Of a DNA stretch of 21,718 bases, positions 1 through 6,537 are shown piece by piece. Position 1 is the stretch's first letter. Each line of letters begins with the position of its first letter. The DNA lies in assembly GCA_964475515.1 (NCBI GenBank), contig CAYYWW010000010.1, positions 1-21,718 on the forward strand, in the 5' to 3' direction. The position numbers were made by a program, and so were the translations under genes. The notes beneath the pieces are model-generated. The model saw only the letters and a program-made list of their open reading frames with translations. It did not search any database and was not told the origin of the DNA. The DNA comes from CAYYWW01 sp964475515. GTDB taxonomy: Archaea > Aenigmatarchaeota > Aenigmatarchaeia > QMZP01.

Positions 1-77
1 GAGAGGACATCAATTAGCGACCAGGAAGCGAGCACAGAAGCCAATTTCCGCAGAATTTTAAGATCATCTGTCAACAT
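1..77 (-). CDS. Partial CDS, N-terminus only, runs off the window start
   Basis: An ATG at 77-75 on the minus strand is preceded, four bases upstream, by AGGAGGTG (complement of 82-89), a near-perfect Shine-Dalgarno. It opens a frame without stops to the window edge: 25 codons beginning MLTDDLKILRKLASVLASW, a probable amphipathic or weakly hydrophobic helix. Nothing more can be said about the product. It is the downstream member of the leftward cluster that contains the PKD lipoprotein. The ribosome binding site is the main reason for calling it real. Confidence 0.6.
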   Translation of the reverse strand, partial: MLTDDLKILRKLASVLASWSLIDVL

Positions 78-259
78 CTCACACCTCCTTTTTGTTTTGG
101 ACAAGATAATCCCCTAGCTTTCTTTCCATCCGTTCTTCACTTCTTCTTTTCCACTTTTATCACCTTTCCCCCTTCCACTGATGGTTTAAGACCGAAAAAA
201 TGGAGCTCCCCCATGCCTGTCGAAAGCCGAGAAGTTCCTTTCTCTCTCGCTCGCCTGGT
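78..259 (-). other. Intergenic stretch with two possible tiny ORFs
   Basis: Between the lipoprotein stop and the next start there are two short minus-strand frames: 214-137 (25 aa, MGELHFFGLKPSVEGGKVIK then basic) and 129-79 (16 aa, MERKLGDYLVQNKKEV). The second ends one base before the next gene's ATG and contains that gene's ribosome binding site, a coupling-like arrangement. Neither has a convincing Shine-Dalgarno of its own, so they may be chance frames. No RNA gene or repeat was seen here. Confidence 0.25.
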
Positions 260-1051
260 TTAGTCTGGCAGGCGCACATCGATGTAATGCTTGACGGTAG
301 AACTTAAACCTCTTGGATCAGACATTGTAGCGATTACCAAATATCTAATGTAAACAGGCTGTGGTTCGAGGCCCATCGGCTGTTCAGCAAGTTGCTCAGT
401 AGCATAAACACACGGTATGTATGGCATATTTTCAGGTGGTGGGAGATTTGAAGAACATCCACAGCGATATTCACAACCTGTCTGCCAGTAAACGATGCGT
501 TCAGTTCCAGTGTATTTTCCTACAAGTATTCCGCGTTCTGTGTTGTAGATTTCCCACGTGATAATTATGGCTTCTCCATCCGGATCATATGCGCAGGAAG
601 CATTGAGCGTTACGACGTCGAAGAGTCTTGGCTCTGCTGGAGACCATGTGAAACAGGCTACTGGGGCTCTGTTTGGTGGTGGCTCATGCAGAACTCTCAG
701 TGTTATGGTATCAGAGGCACTACCACATCTCTCGTCAACATATGTAATTGTTACGGTGATGTACGAAGGTAGACGATTGCCGTATTTGTCAGTCGAGTAG
801 TATTCGTGGCGGAAATAACCACTCTCGTTCCTTGCTGTCCAGCCATCTCCGAAGTTTATGATGAACTTGCCGTCGTGAACCGTTCCGTCTAACTCTACTG
901 TGAAGATGACAGTAGTGGGAAATTCAGGACCTATTGTGTCTTTGTTGGTATGAAGTTTAACAGTGATGGTGCTGCAAATATAGCATCCGGTGAGAAGAAG
1001 TACTAATGTGAGTATTGGTATGATGGCTCCAAAAAGTAACAGCTTTCTCAT
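260..1051 (-). CDS. PKD-domain lipoprotein
   Basis: Predicted secreted, membrane-anchored surface protein of 263 aa. Residues 1-22 are a signal peptide (MRKLLLFGAIIPILTLVLLL then TG) ending in a lipobox with Cys23 (LLTGC), so it should be lipid-anchored outside the cell. Two immunoglobulin-like PKD modules follow: a divergent one at about 35-120 and a clearer one at about 127-215 with the motifs NRAPVACFTWSP and YDPDGEAIIITWEI. Several Cys (ERCGS, CEYRCGCSS, IPCVY) could form disulfides. The start is ATG 1051 rather than the in-frame GTG at 1060, because that GTG lies inside the Shine-Dalgarno (AAAGGAGGTGATC, seven bases before the ATG). PKD domains usually mediate surface or carbohydrate contacts; no catalytic domain is present. 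Base composition is clearly richer in G+C than in the core genes further right. Confidence 0.85.
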   Translation of the reverse strand: MRKLLLFGAIIPILTLVLLLTGCYICSTITVKLHTNKDTIGPEFPTTVIFTVELDGTVHDGKFIINFGDGWTARNESGYFRHEYYSTDKYGNRLPSYITVTITYVDERCGSASDTITLRVLHEPPPNRAPVACFTWSPAEPRLFDVVTLNASCAYDPDGEAIIITWEIYNTERGILVGKYTGTERIVYWQTGCEYRCGCSSNLPPPENMPYIPCVYATEQLAEQPMGLEPQPVYIRYLVIATMSDPRGLSSTVKHYIDVRLPD

Positions 1052-1054
1052 CTT

Positions 1055-1067
1055 GATCACCTCCTTT
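1055..1067 (-). promoter_or_regulatory. Near-perfect Shine-Dalgarno of the lipoprotein
   Basis: Read on the minus strand this is AAAGGAGGTGATC, the full complement of the usual archaeal 16S 3' end. It decides the start of the lipoprotein at 1051 and shows that the flank uses leadered, strongly ribosome-bound messages. Confidence 0.8.
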
Positions 1068-1500
1068 CAGAAAAAAAGATGAGAAAAGACAGTTGAGATC
1101 TAAACTTAAAAGTAAATAAATCAGGATTCAAGACTACTTGACCTCGTGTTTGTTGTATGATTTCCGGGAAATGACAGTCTTGTCACACCCTGTCATTTTG
1201 TGTTTTGTTGTGTATGTATGATGAACAATGAACATGAATATTTTGTGAAATTGCACATACAGTTTAACATTACAATTGCCTATTGTGATGGTTGAGATAG
1301 TGACCTATATGATGTAATTTTTTTCTCTAAGTAATAGTAACAATATTGACATAAAGTTTTAAATATCTTTATTATGAGACGTTTTTGAATTGTGAGCAAG
1401 TTTTTGTTTTATACAGCCAGAAATAAACCTATAGACAATCATATAGTTTTCTAATTTCGGGGAAAATAGAAATCATAAACAAAAAGGAAGAGGAGTTGGG
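1068..1500. other. AT-rich intergenic stretch upstream of the lipoprotein
   Basis: No convincing gene on either strand. A weak minus-strand TATA-like stretch lies around 1112-1122, properly placed for a short leader before the lipoprotein ribosome binding site. The only marked structure is the TGTCA/TGACA repeat group at 1169-1198. The rest is AT-rich and unremarkable. Confidence 0.5.
1169..1198. repeat. Overlapping TGACA/TGTCA inverted repeats (operator-like)
   Basis: AAATGACAG (1169-1177) and CTGTCATTT (1190-1198) are perfect 9-bp inverted arms. A third TGTCA (1181-1185) sits between them, so TGACA-4-TGTCA forms a second, nested palindrome. The group lies about 120-150 bp upstream of the lipoprotein start. 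It could be an operator or an RNA hairpin; no regulator can be assigned. Confidence 0.45.
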
Positions 1501-1576
1501 TATGACGTATTTCTACAGCAACCCCCCTTCCATGAACCAAGAAACCCGTTACAGGGCTCCCGCGGAACTTTACTGC

Positions 1577-1738
1577 TTACTGATCTCTCCCTCCGACCTG
1601 GCGAACTCTGTAAATTTTCCTTCCCTTCTTATCAGGGTTTTCTGGGACCACTACGTAATGTGGTTCTTGGTTTATTTCTCGACGTCTTCGCTTAAGACCG
1701 CGGTCGCGGTGTCCCATTACAGCATGACACTTACACAT
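1577..1738 (-). CDS. Small basic protein with N-terminal CxCH
   Basis: A 53-aa frame starting MCKCHAVMGHRDRGLKRRRR, preceded at five bases by GGAGGAGGG (complement of 1744-1752), a strong ribosome binding site. It is highly basic (RRRR, KKGRK) and has a Cys-x-Cys-His cluster at residues 2-5 that could bind metal; a nucleic-acid-binding role is only a guess. Its start overlaps the stop of the 20-codon frame upstream (ATGTGTAA), which is typical of translational coupling. An antisense + strand frame (1502-1849) also has a weak ribosome binding site, but its composition, rich in S, P, F and L, looks like the shadow of a purine-rich coding strand. I do not recognise a family. Confidence 0.45.
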   Translation of the reverse strand: MCKCHAVMGHRDRGLKRRRREINQEPHYVVVPENPDKKGRKIYRVRQVGGRDQ

Positions 1739-1793
1739 GTTTTCCCTCCTCCATTAACCAAAAAAATTCATCAATCTTCTCTATTCCCCTCAT
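1731..1793 (-). CDS. Possible 20-aa acidic leader peptide
   Basis: ATG at 1793 opens MRGIEKIDEFFWLMEEGKHV, whose stop overlaps the start of the 53-aa basic protein by eight bases and whose coding sequence contains that gene's ribosome binding site. It has no clear ribosome binding site of its own; TTGGAC/GTCCAA hairpin arms lie just upstream (1794-1811). The overlap is the only evidence for reality. It may be a regulatory uORF or a chance frame. Confidence 0.25.
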   Translation of the reverse strand: MRGIEKIDEFFWLMEEGKHV

Positions 1794-1823
1794 TGGACAC
1801 AAGGGTCCAAATTCCAAAACTGG

Positions 1824-1841
1824 CACCAAGAATGGTGCCTA
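1824..1841. repeat. Short perfect hairpin
   Basis: GGCACC and GGTGCC are perfect 6-bp arms around a 6-base loop. A second hairpin, TTGGAC/GTCCAA with a 6-base loop, lies immediately to the left at 1794-1811. The pair sits just upstream of the two small minus-strand frames and could be a leader structure. Confidence 0.4.
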
Positions 1842-1845
1842 AGAA

Positions 1846-1968
1846 TTAATTGCAGGGTTTCATCATCTTCTCCTTTCTTCCCTCGAAAGATGTTGAGGAA
1901 ACCGAAAAGCCCACCAAACCGTCTCTCCGCAAATTAGTTGCAGGGCTCCATTCCGACCTCCTTTTCAT
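1846..1968 (-). CDS. Doubtful 40-aa ORF next to the assembly gap
   Basis: An ATG at 1968 opens a 40-codon minus frame (MKRRSEWSPATNLRRDGLVG, ending MMKPCN); the frame is also open leftward into the N gap, so it may be the C-terminal end of a longer gene. Inside it, two ribosome-binding-like sites precede mini-frames that both end in Pro-Cys-Asn (MEPCN and MMKPCN), from a repeated CCCTGCAA-TAATT sequence. No family is recognised. Confidence 0.25.
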   Translation of the reverse strand: MKRRSEWSPATNLRRDGLVGFSVSSTSFEGRKEKMMKPCN

Positions 1969-1975
1969 TGGAATT

Positions 1976-2075
1976 NNNNNNNNNNNNNNNNNNNNNNNNN
2001 NNNNNNNNNNNNNNNNNNNNNNNNNNNNNNNNNNNNNNNNNNNNNNNNNNNNNNNNNNNNNNNNNNNNNNNNNNN
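1976..2075. other. Assembly gap of exactly 100 N
   Basis: One hundred consecutive Ns, the conventional placeholder for a scaffold gap of unknown size. Reading frames across it cannot be joined. Its position inside a hairpin-rich island suggests assembly failed on structure or repeats. Confidence 0.95.
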
Positions 2076-2112
2076 CTGCGCTACCCCACCAATGGAAAAT
2101 TGAGAAAAAAGA

Positions 2113-2152
2113 GAGCGGCGAGTCTGGGTTTTCAAACCATAACCCGCCGCTC
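2113..2152. repeat. Bulged GC-rich hairpin
   Basis: GAGCGGC (2113-2119) pairs with GCCGCTC (2146-2152); after a six-base one-sided bulge, GGGTT (2126-2130) pairs with AACCC (2141-2145) around a 10-base loop. A 12-bp stem with a large asymmetric bulge looks more like structured RNA than an operator. Confidence 0.5.
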
Positions 2153-2212
2153 GCCTTCCCTTCGCACTAATCATGCGAGAGCCCGCTTCAAGAAAGACCA
2201 CCTCCTTTCCTT

Positions 2213-2227
2213 CCGAAAGCCTTTCGG
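2213..2227. repeat. Perfect 7-bp palindrome
   Basis: CCGAAAG and CTTTCGG around a single base. It lies between two ribosome-binding-like sites of the minus strand (2199-2206 and 2253-2260). Confidence 0.4.
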
Positions 2228-2296
2228 GACTTTCCACTCCGCAAAACTTCGCCCTCTTATCACCTCCCTCATTTATTATTTGCAGGAAAGGGGGGC

Positions 2297-2332
2297 AGGG
2301 CGGCGTGACCTCTACCTAGATCACACCGCCCT
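2297..2332. repeat. Long hairpin, 12-bp stem plus inner stem
   Basis: AGGGCGGCGTGA (2297-2308) pairs with TCACACCGCCCT (2321-2332) with one mismatch. Inside, TCTA (2311-2314) pairs with TAGA (2317-2320). This is the strongest stem of the island and supports an RNA reading for this part. Confidence 0.55.
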
Positions 2333-2588
2333 TTCGATGTGTGCTATGAAGTCCCCGGTGGGCGGCTTTGACAGTTATTGGGGGCCGAAACGACAATCTT
2401 TACTATTTACAACACTCTGTTTATGGGAACGAAAGGGAAAGAGGTTATGTTCATACCTCGATGATGTCTTTTGTAAAATATACCTCGGTGTGTTCCGTTT
2501 AACCGGTGTGAGTTCTAGGTCGACCCCCATCTCTAAATCTAAAGAATTAGCTAACTGAAACTCTCTATCTTTTCTGTTTTTTGACAAC

Positions 2589-2611
2589 GGAAATCAGCTT
2601 TGCTGATTTCC
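2589..2611. repeat. Perfect 10-bp hairpin at the island's right edge
   Basis: GGAAATCAGC, a TTT loop and GCTGATTTCC. It marks the boundary between the island and the AT-rich DNA that follows. It may be a 5' structure of a leftward transcript from the TATA at 2713-2721. Confidence 0.5.
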
Positions 2612-2712
2612 CGAATGTTATTGTGTGTGTTTAATCAGATGAGCATGAAGCAATAACGACAATTCACATTTAATGATATGACAAAAGTGATAGTTTATTT
2701 ATGAACAAAAAC

Positions 2713-2721
2713 AAATATAAA
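2713..2721 (-). promoter_or_regulatory. TATA box for a leftward transcript into the island
   Basis: TTTATATTT on the minus strand within an AT-rich stretch. A start about 25 bases on (near 2693) would enter the hairpin-rich island rather than a standard gene, since only a 10-codon frame follows. The HerA-like gene ends at 2803, so this site is not needed for it. Confidence 0.4.
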
Positions 2722-2802
2722 TCTTTTTTATGAAAAAATTATGAAAATTGTGTTGAGTGTTTGATTTTTATTTCCTAATTTAAAATAACCAGCAGCAGTG
2801 CC

Positions 2803-4869
2803 TTATTTTTCAAAAATAACTGTTTGGAATTCCATTTTATCTTTGAACTGTTCTGCTGTTGTCACGAAGAACACGCCTCCACAGGATTTTTTATGGCAAT
2901 ACTTTGCTAATTGCTGCATTAGAATGTTCTTTGTAGTATAGTCTGCACATAAAAAGTGCGTGCTCCCTGGAATAAGCTCATACACCTTTTCTCTATCCAG
3001 AGTTTCTATTAATGTTATTTTAAACATTTTCCCGTTTTTCTTGTTTGAAACGAAAATTTGATCATCGGCAGTTTTATATTTCCACCCAACAAGGGAAAAT
3101 ATTTCAAAAATGTCATCAAGCTTTATTTTGATTTTGCTGCTGCGCCTGTCGTTGCTTTTTCCGAATTTCATTTCAAAAACTCTTTCTCCTTTTTCGGTTA
3201 AAAAGTAATAATATAGACGATTTTTGCCTATTTTAGCTTTGAACTGACCGACAAGACCCATTTTTATAAGCTTTTTTATTTTTTTGTTAAACGTGCTTCC
3301 TGACATGCTCAAATAATTGTATATCTGTGACGTGAACGCACCTCTACCTTGACCTATAGTTTCAATTATTTCCCATTCTCTTTCATCTATTTCCTCTATA
3401 TTATCCTTTGAAATATGAACTTTTTTATCTCTATTATTTTCTATAGGTTGATTCAATTCCCGATTCTGAGTTTCTTCATTGATATTTTTAGATATCTGCT
3501 TCTGTCTTATTTTTTTAATGTCATCATCACTAATACTACCTTTTTTCAAGTTAAAATCATAGAATTCAACCAAAAACGGCTCATGAAAATTGAGCCGCCT
3601 ACAAAGAACGAATCCATGACCAACTGGCAGTTTTCTTAAATAATTTCTTTCCTCTTCGTAATCCAAACCCAGCATATTACTGGCGTCTAGAACATCTGAA
3701 GATTGTTTTGTGTCTAGTCCCAAATTCATGTAAATATGAGTTGATGTGTTACCAAGTGCTGGGTAAGAAACCATTGACGGGTGTTGATCAATGTAAACAA
3801 CACCCAAACCAAGTTCCCTAACCTCTCTAAATATGAGATCCATTACTGTTTCTGTTCCGAGTTTTTTAGATTTTTCTCTGTTTAAGACGTGATGGGCTTC
3901 TTCTAATATCACAACGCCTGCGAGTTTTTCTCTTTGGTTTCTGACCAAAAGCCAGTCTCTTATCCATTGGAGCATTATCTCTATAAAGAATGTTTTATCA
4001 TTAGTATCGAGAGCATCAAGTTCTAATACTGTTACTTTTCCTTTCTTGAAAAATTCAGATGGTCTTATTCCAACCTTACAGTCAAACACTTCTCCTATCT
4101 CCTTGAAACAAAGTGATTCTAGAGGTCTTTCTGCTGTTGCTATCCAATTCCTTTCTCTTTGTGGAAGACTTGCCTCGGCGTATTCATTTATCCATCTTTT
4201 TATATCGATTAATTTTGGGTGTTCTTTCATTTCATGGACTGCTTCTAATGCTTTTAATATTATATGTCTTCCACCCCCAAGCAACCAGTAAGCATGATCG
4301 AATATTGATGAGAATTCTTTCATCCACTGGGAAAGTTGTATACCTTCTGGTGGCTTCAGTGGATTGAATTTAAATGGAGATGCATTCCTACCCACCGTAT
4401 AAATCTCTACATTGTCTTTTAGATGTGTTGAAAGTAGATCTCTGTAGTTTCTTTTCGAGAAATCGAAAATCAACACGGGTATTCCCTTCTTCACCAAATT
4501 ATCTATTAATATATATGCTATGTTTGTTTTTCCATATCCTGAAGATCCGAATATACCCACATGTGTTAGTAAAACTTCCTCGTTTAAGGTGAAGGGATAA
4601 AGTTTCTTTTTACCATAAAGAACATTTCCAAGCACTATATCACCTATAGAAACATCTTCTTTTGAAGGCGGTTCCATTAATACACCATCTCTTAATCCAC
4701 TATCAGAGAAGACTGCTGCTTTGATAACGTCGACAAGCTCGAATATACGCTTTCTTACGTTTTCATCTCCCATTAAATATGAATTACTTAACCTCAAAGC
4801 TGTGTCTTTGCCTATGATAGGGATTAGCTTCTTGATCTCATCAGAAATCATTTTTTCCTCTCTATTCAT
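2803..4869 (-). CDS. HerA/FtsK-like DNA-translocating ATPase with C-terminal winged helix
   Basis: A 688-aa P-loop ATPase of the HerA/FtsK/VirB4 superfamily (DUF87-like). Walker A is GSSGYGKTN at about 108-116; Walker B is VVILEEAHH at about 319-327; the sensor region VVYIDQHPS follows near 357-365, with Gln-His where HerA/FtsK proteins typically have Gln. A winged-helix region lies at about 490-560 (REWEIIETIG, GSTFNKKIKKLIKMGL), and the last 100 residues (FKITLIETLDREKVYELIPG, KKSCGGVFFVTTAEQ) form an extra alpha/beta domain I cannot name. The start is ATG 4869 with GGTGA upstream, not the in-frame GTG nine bases earlier. It overlaps the preceding coiled-coil gene by eight bases, so the two are probably coupled and interact. 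Role inferred: pumping DNA in recombination, segregation or transfer. No NurA nuclease is adjacent, so it is not the standard HerA-NurA pair. Confidence 0.8.
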   Translation of the reverse strand: MNREEKMISDEIKKLIPIIGKDTALRLSNSYLMGDENVRKRIFELVDVIKAAVFSDSGLRDGVLMEPPSKEDVSIGDIVLGNVLYGKKKLYPFTLNEEVLLTHVGIFGSSGYGKTNIAYILIDNLVKKGIPVLIFDFSKRNYRDLLSTHLKDNVEIYTVGRNASPFKFNPLKPPEGIQLSQWMKEFSSIFDHAYWLLGGGRHIILKALEAVHEMKEHPKLIDIKRWINEYAEASLPQRERNWIATAERPLESLCFKEIGEVFDCKVGIRPSEFFKKGKVTVLELDALDTNDKTFFIEIMLQWIRDWLLVRNQREKLAGVVILEEAHHVLNREKSKKLGTETVMDLIFREVRELGLGVVYIDQHPSMVSYPALGNTSTHIYMNLGLDTKQSSDVLDASNMLGLDYEEERNYLRKLPVGHGFVLCRRLNFHEPFLVEFYDFNLKKGSISDDDIKKIRQKQISKNINEETQNRELNQPIENNRDKKVHISKDNIEEIDEREWEIIETIGQGRGAFTSQIYNYLSMSGSTFNKKIKKLIKMGLVGQFKAKIGKNRLYYYFLTEKGERVFEMKFGKSNDRRSSKIKIKLDDIFEIFSLVGWKYKTADDQIFVSNKKNGKMFKITLIETLDREKVYELIPGSTHFLCADYTTKNILMQQLAKYCHKKSCGGVFFVTTAEQFKDKMEFQTVIFEK

Positions 4870-5419
4870 TGTTTTCACCTTTCAACTCTTTAAAGATTTC
4901 TGATATTTTTGATTCAACCCTGTATTCCTCTAACAATTGTTTGAGTTCTGATCTAAGTTCTGTCATGTCCCTCCAAAATTGCATATTTTCTTTTCTTTTT
5001 TCTTTTCTTAGAACAGATATATCTAACATTATATTTCTTCTTTCGTCAAAATCAGCTATATGAGATTCCATTTCCATTTTTTCTTTTATATCGGTTTCTA
5101 TTTCAGAAATTATTTCCCTATGAAGCTTTTCTCTCATCTTCATAATCTCTTTGATTTCATGTATTCTTTCTTTTAAAAAATCTATCCTATCAAAAAGGCT
5201 TCCTATTATTTTTGGTGCAGACCTTCTTATTGGCTCTATTTCGTCCTCTTCTATAAAAGGCATTGCCTGGATTCTTGGTACGATTTTTTCTCGCTCTACT
5301 ACTCTTATGCCTTCTTCTCCTCTTTCTATAGGTATTCTTTGAGTTTTTTCTAGTTCTTTTAACTCTCTTTTTCTAAAGTCATATAGTTCTTCCCAATTAT
5401 CAGCTGATATGTAGACCAT
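4862..5419 (-). CDS. Coiled-coil protein coupled to the HerA-like ATPase
   Basis: A 185-aa, highly charged protein. Residues about 70-180 are a long predicted coiled coil rich in Glu, Lys and Arg (KERIHEIKEIMKMREKLHRE, MTELRSELKQLLEEY); the N-terminal 65 residues are polar with a Pro-Ile-Arg segment. No enzymatic motif or membrane segment is seen. The start is set by AGGTGA just before ATG 5419. Its last codons overlap the ATPase start by eight bases (ATGAATAG). The tight coupling suggests a partner or loader of the ATPase, but the function is not recognised. Confidence 0.75.
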   Translation of the reverse strand: MVYISADNWEELYDFRKRELKELEKTQRIPIERGEEGIRVVEREKIVPRIQAMPFIEEDEIEPIRRSAPKIIGSLFDRIDFLKERIHEIKEIMKMREKLHREIISEIETDIKEKMEMESHIADFDERRNIMLDISVLRKEKRKENMQFWRDMTELRSELKQLLEEYRVESKISEIFKELKGENNE

Positions 5420-5473
5420 TTTTTCACCTTTTATTATTTAATAGTAAATATTTTTGATGATTTTATATTAGAT

Positions 5474-5491
5474 AAAGTATTTAAATACTTT
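5474..5491. promoter_or_regulatory. Palindromic TATA region upstream of the coiled-coil/ATPase operon
   Basis: AAAGTATTTAAATACTTT is a perfect 18-bp palindrome with a TATA-like centre, between the radA stop and the coiled-coil start. A leftward start about 25 bases on (near 5457) would give a leader of about 38 bases containing the AGGTGA site. Its symmetry would also suit a dimeric repressor. Confidence 0.5.
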
Positions 5492-5565
5492 GTCTTTCGT
5501 TAATTAACTAAACTTAGAAATATGTCTTTCGATACATCAGGAGTGTTTCTTATAGAATTTATCAC

Positions 5566-6504
5566 TTATACGTCCCTTATACCTTCTGGAGTAACGGCAA
5601 ATACTGTTTCTCCTTCAGGAAGATTAGGTGAGTCTATTAATTTAGCTATTCTTTTCTCCCCTTTACTCTTTCTAAGATATAGCCTAAATGTTGCTTGATG
5701 ACCTAATATATGCCCACCTATAGGTGCCGTTGGGTCACCAAAAAGAACATCTGGTCTTGCCATCACTTGGTTAGTTATGTAAACAGCTAAGTTATAGACA
5801 TCTGCTATTCTTTGAAGAGTGTGAAGATGTCTGTTTAGTTTCTGTTGTCTACCAGCAAGAGTTCCTCTTCCGGTATAATCACTTCTGAATGCCGATGTTA
5901 CACTATCTACAACAAGTAATTTCACATTTTCCTTTTTTATGATATCGACCGATTTTTCAGCTAACAATATTTGATGATCAGAATTATACGCCCTTGCAAC
6001 AAATATGTTTGAGAGTGTCTTTTGCGGATCTAAACCCAATGCTTTAGCCATTTGCTGAATTCTTTCTGGACGAAAAGTGTTTTCAGTGTCTATAAAGACT
6101 GCTTTTCCCTCTAAACCGCCTTTTTCTTTGGGAAGTTGAACGTTTACAGCTAATTGATGCGCAAGCTGAGTTTTACTACTCCCAAACGCGCCGTGTGCTT
6201 CTGTTATTGCCTGTGTCTCTACGCCTCCTCCAAGTAATGCATCGAGTGATTTGGAACCTGTTGTAATTTTACCTACCTGCTCTCTTTTCTTCAAAACCTC
6301 TGTTGCGGTTTCAAACCCCATCTTCAACTTACTTCTGGCTGCAGCTATTATTTTGTTCGCAGTTTCTTCTCCTATACCAGCTGCTGCAGAAAGTTCTCCC
6401 GCAGAAGAAGCAGCTATAGACATGATGTCATCATAGCCAGCTTCCTTGAGCTTTTGTGCGGTCTTTTCTCCTATACCAGGAATATCTTCAATTTTTTCAG
6501 CCAT
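5566..6504 (-). CDS. radA: DNA repair and recombination protein RadA
   Basis: Archaeal Rad51/RecA-family recombinase, 312 aa, full length. It forms filaments on ssDNA and catalyses strand exchange. A helix-hairpin-helix N-domain spans 1-60 (IEDIPGIGEKTAQKLKEAG, then AAGIGEETANKI); the polymerisation motif is FETA (64-67). The ATPase core has the catalytic Glu in FIDTENTFRPER (Glu141), Walker B VKLLVVDS ending at Asp200, and an L2/C-terminal region GDPTAPIGGHILGHQATFRL. The P-loop reads GAFGSSKTQ (105-113): the usually invariant Gly before Lys is Ser110. A TATA-like stretch near 6528 would give a nearly leaderless start, although RPA ends only 33 bases upstream. Together with RPA it forms the presynaptic recombination machinery. 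Confidence 0.95.
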   Translation of the reverse strand: MAEKIEDIPGIGEKTAQKLKEAGYDDIMSIAASSAGELSAAAGIGEETANKIIAAARSKLKMGFETATEVLKKREQVGKITTGSKSLDALLGGGVETQAITEAHGAFGSSKTQLAHQLAVNVQLPKEKGGLEGKAVFIDTENTFRPERIQQMAKALGLDPQKTLSNIFVARAYNSDHQILLAEKSVDIIKKENVKLLVVDSVTSAFRSDYTGRGTLAGRQQKLNRHLHTLQRIADVYNLAVYITNQVMARPDVLFGDPTAPIGGHILGHQATFRLYLRKSKGEKRIAKLIDSPNLPEGETVFAVTPEGIRDV

Positions 6505-6537
6505 GTTATCAATTTAATTTTAAAATTTAAGTATTTT

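Larger units (their letters stand above)
1500..2620 (-). other. Hairpin-rich, G+C-richer island of unclear coding status
   Basis: This stretch is close to half G+C in its middle, unlike the AT-rich DNA on both sides, and purine-rich on the minus strand. That strand carries several GGAGG-type ribosome binding sites (for example complements of 744-752 in the 1700s, 2199-2206 and 2253-2260) but no long gene. Many perfect inverted repeats occur: 1697-1706, 1794-1811, 1824-1841, 2113-2152, 2213-2227, 2297-2332 and 2589-2611. A 100-N gap interrupts it. A 70-codon TTG-initiated minus frame (2587-2375) has no ribosome binding site, and a minus frame from about 2237 runs into the gap. Possible readings are an array of tiny genes, a large structured RNA or a decayed element. 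Confidence 0.5.

Noticed and set aside
360..380. T-loop-like GGTTCGAGGCC suggesting a tRNA
   Set aside because: No acceptor or anticodon stems fold around it, and it lies within the lipoprotein gene.
1214..1260. Box C-like ATGATGA suggesting a C/D sRNA
   Set aside because: No box D (CUGA) at the right distance and no D'/C' pair.
1550..1630. SRP RNA helix-8-like sequence on the minus strand (CCAGGTCGGAGGGAG)
   Set aside because: The asymmetric loop and GNAR tetraloop do not line up with the archaeal SRP consensus, and a coding frame covers it.
1502..1849. A 115-codon + strand frame with a weak GAGGAG site upstream
   Set aside because: It is antisense to the small basic protein with a better ribosome binding site; its composition (Ser, Pro, Phe, Leu-rich) looks like the shadow of a purine-rich coding strand.
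2076..2260. RNase P RNA-like words on the minus strand (GGAGTGGAAAGTCC, CGAAGGGAAGGCG)
   Set aside because: The partner conserved regions near the 3' end (such as an ACAGAA...GGCTTA block) could not be found, so isolated matches are not enough.
1938..2558. A + strand frame of about 200 codons spanning the N gap
   Set aside because: It depends on reading through 100 placeholder Ns of unknown true length and has no start signal; the purine-rich strand is the opposite one.
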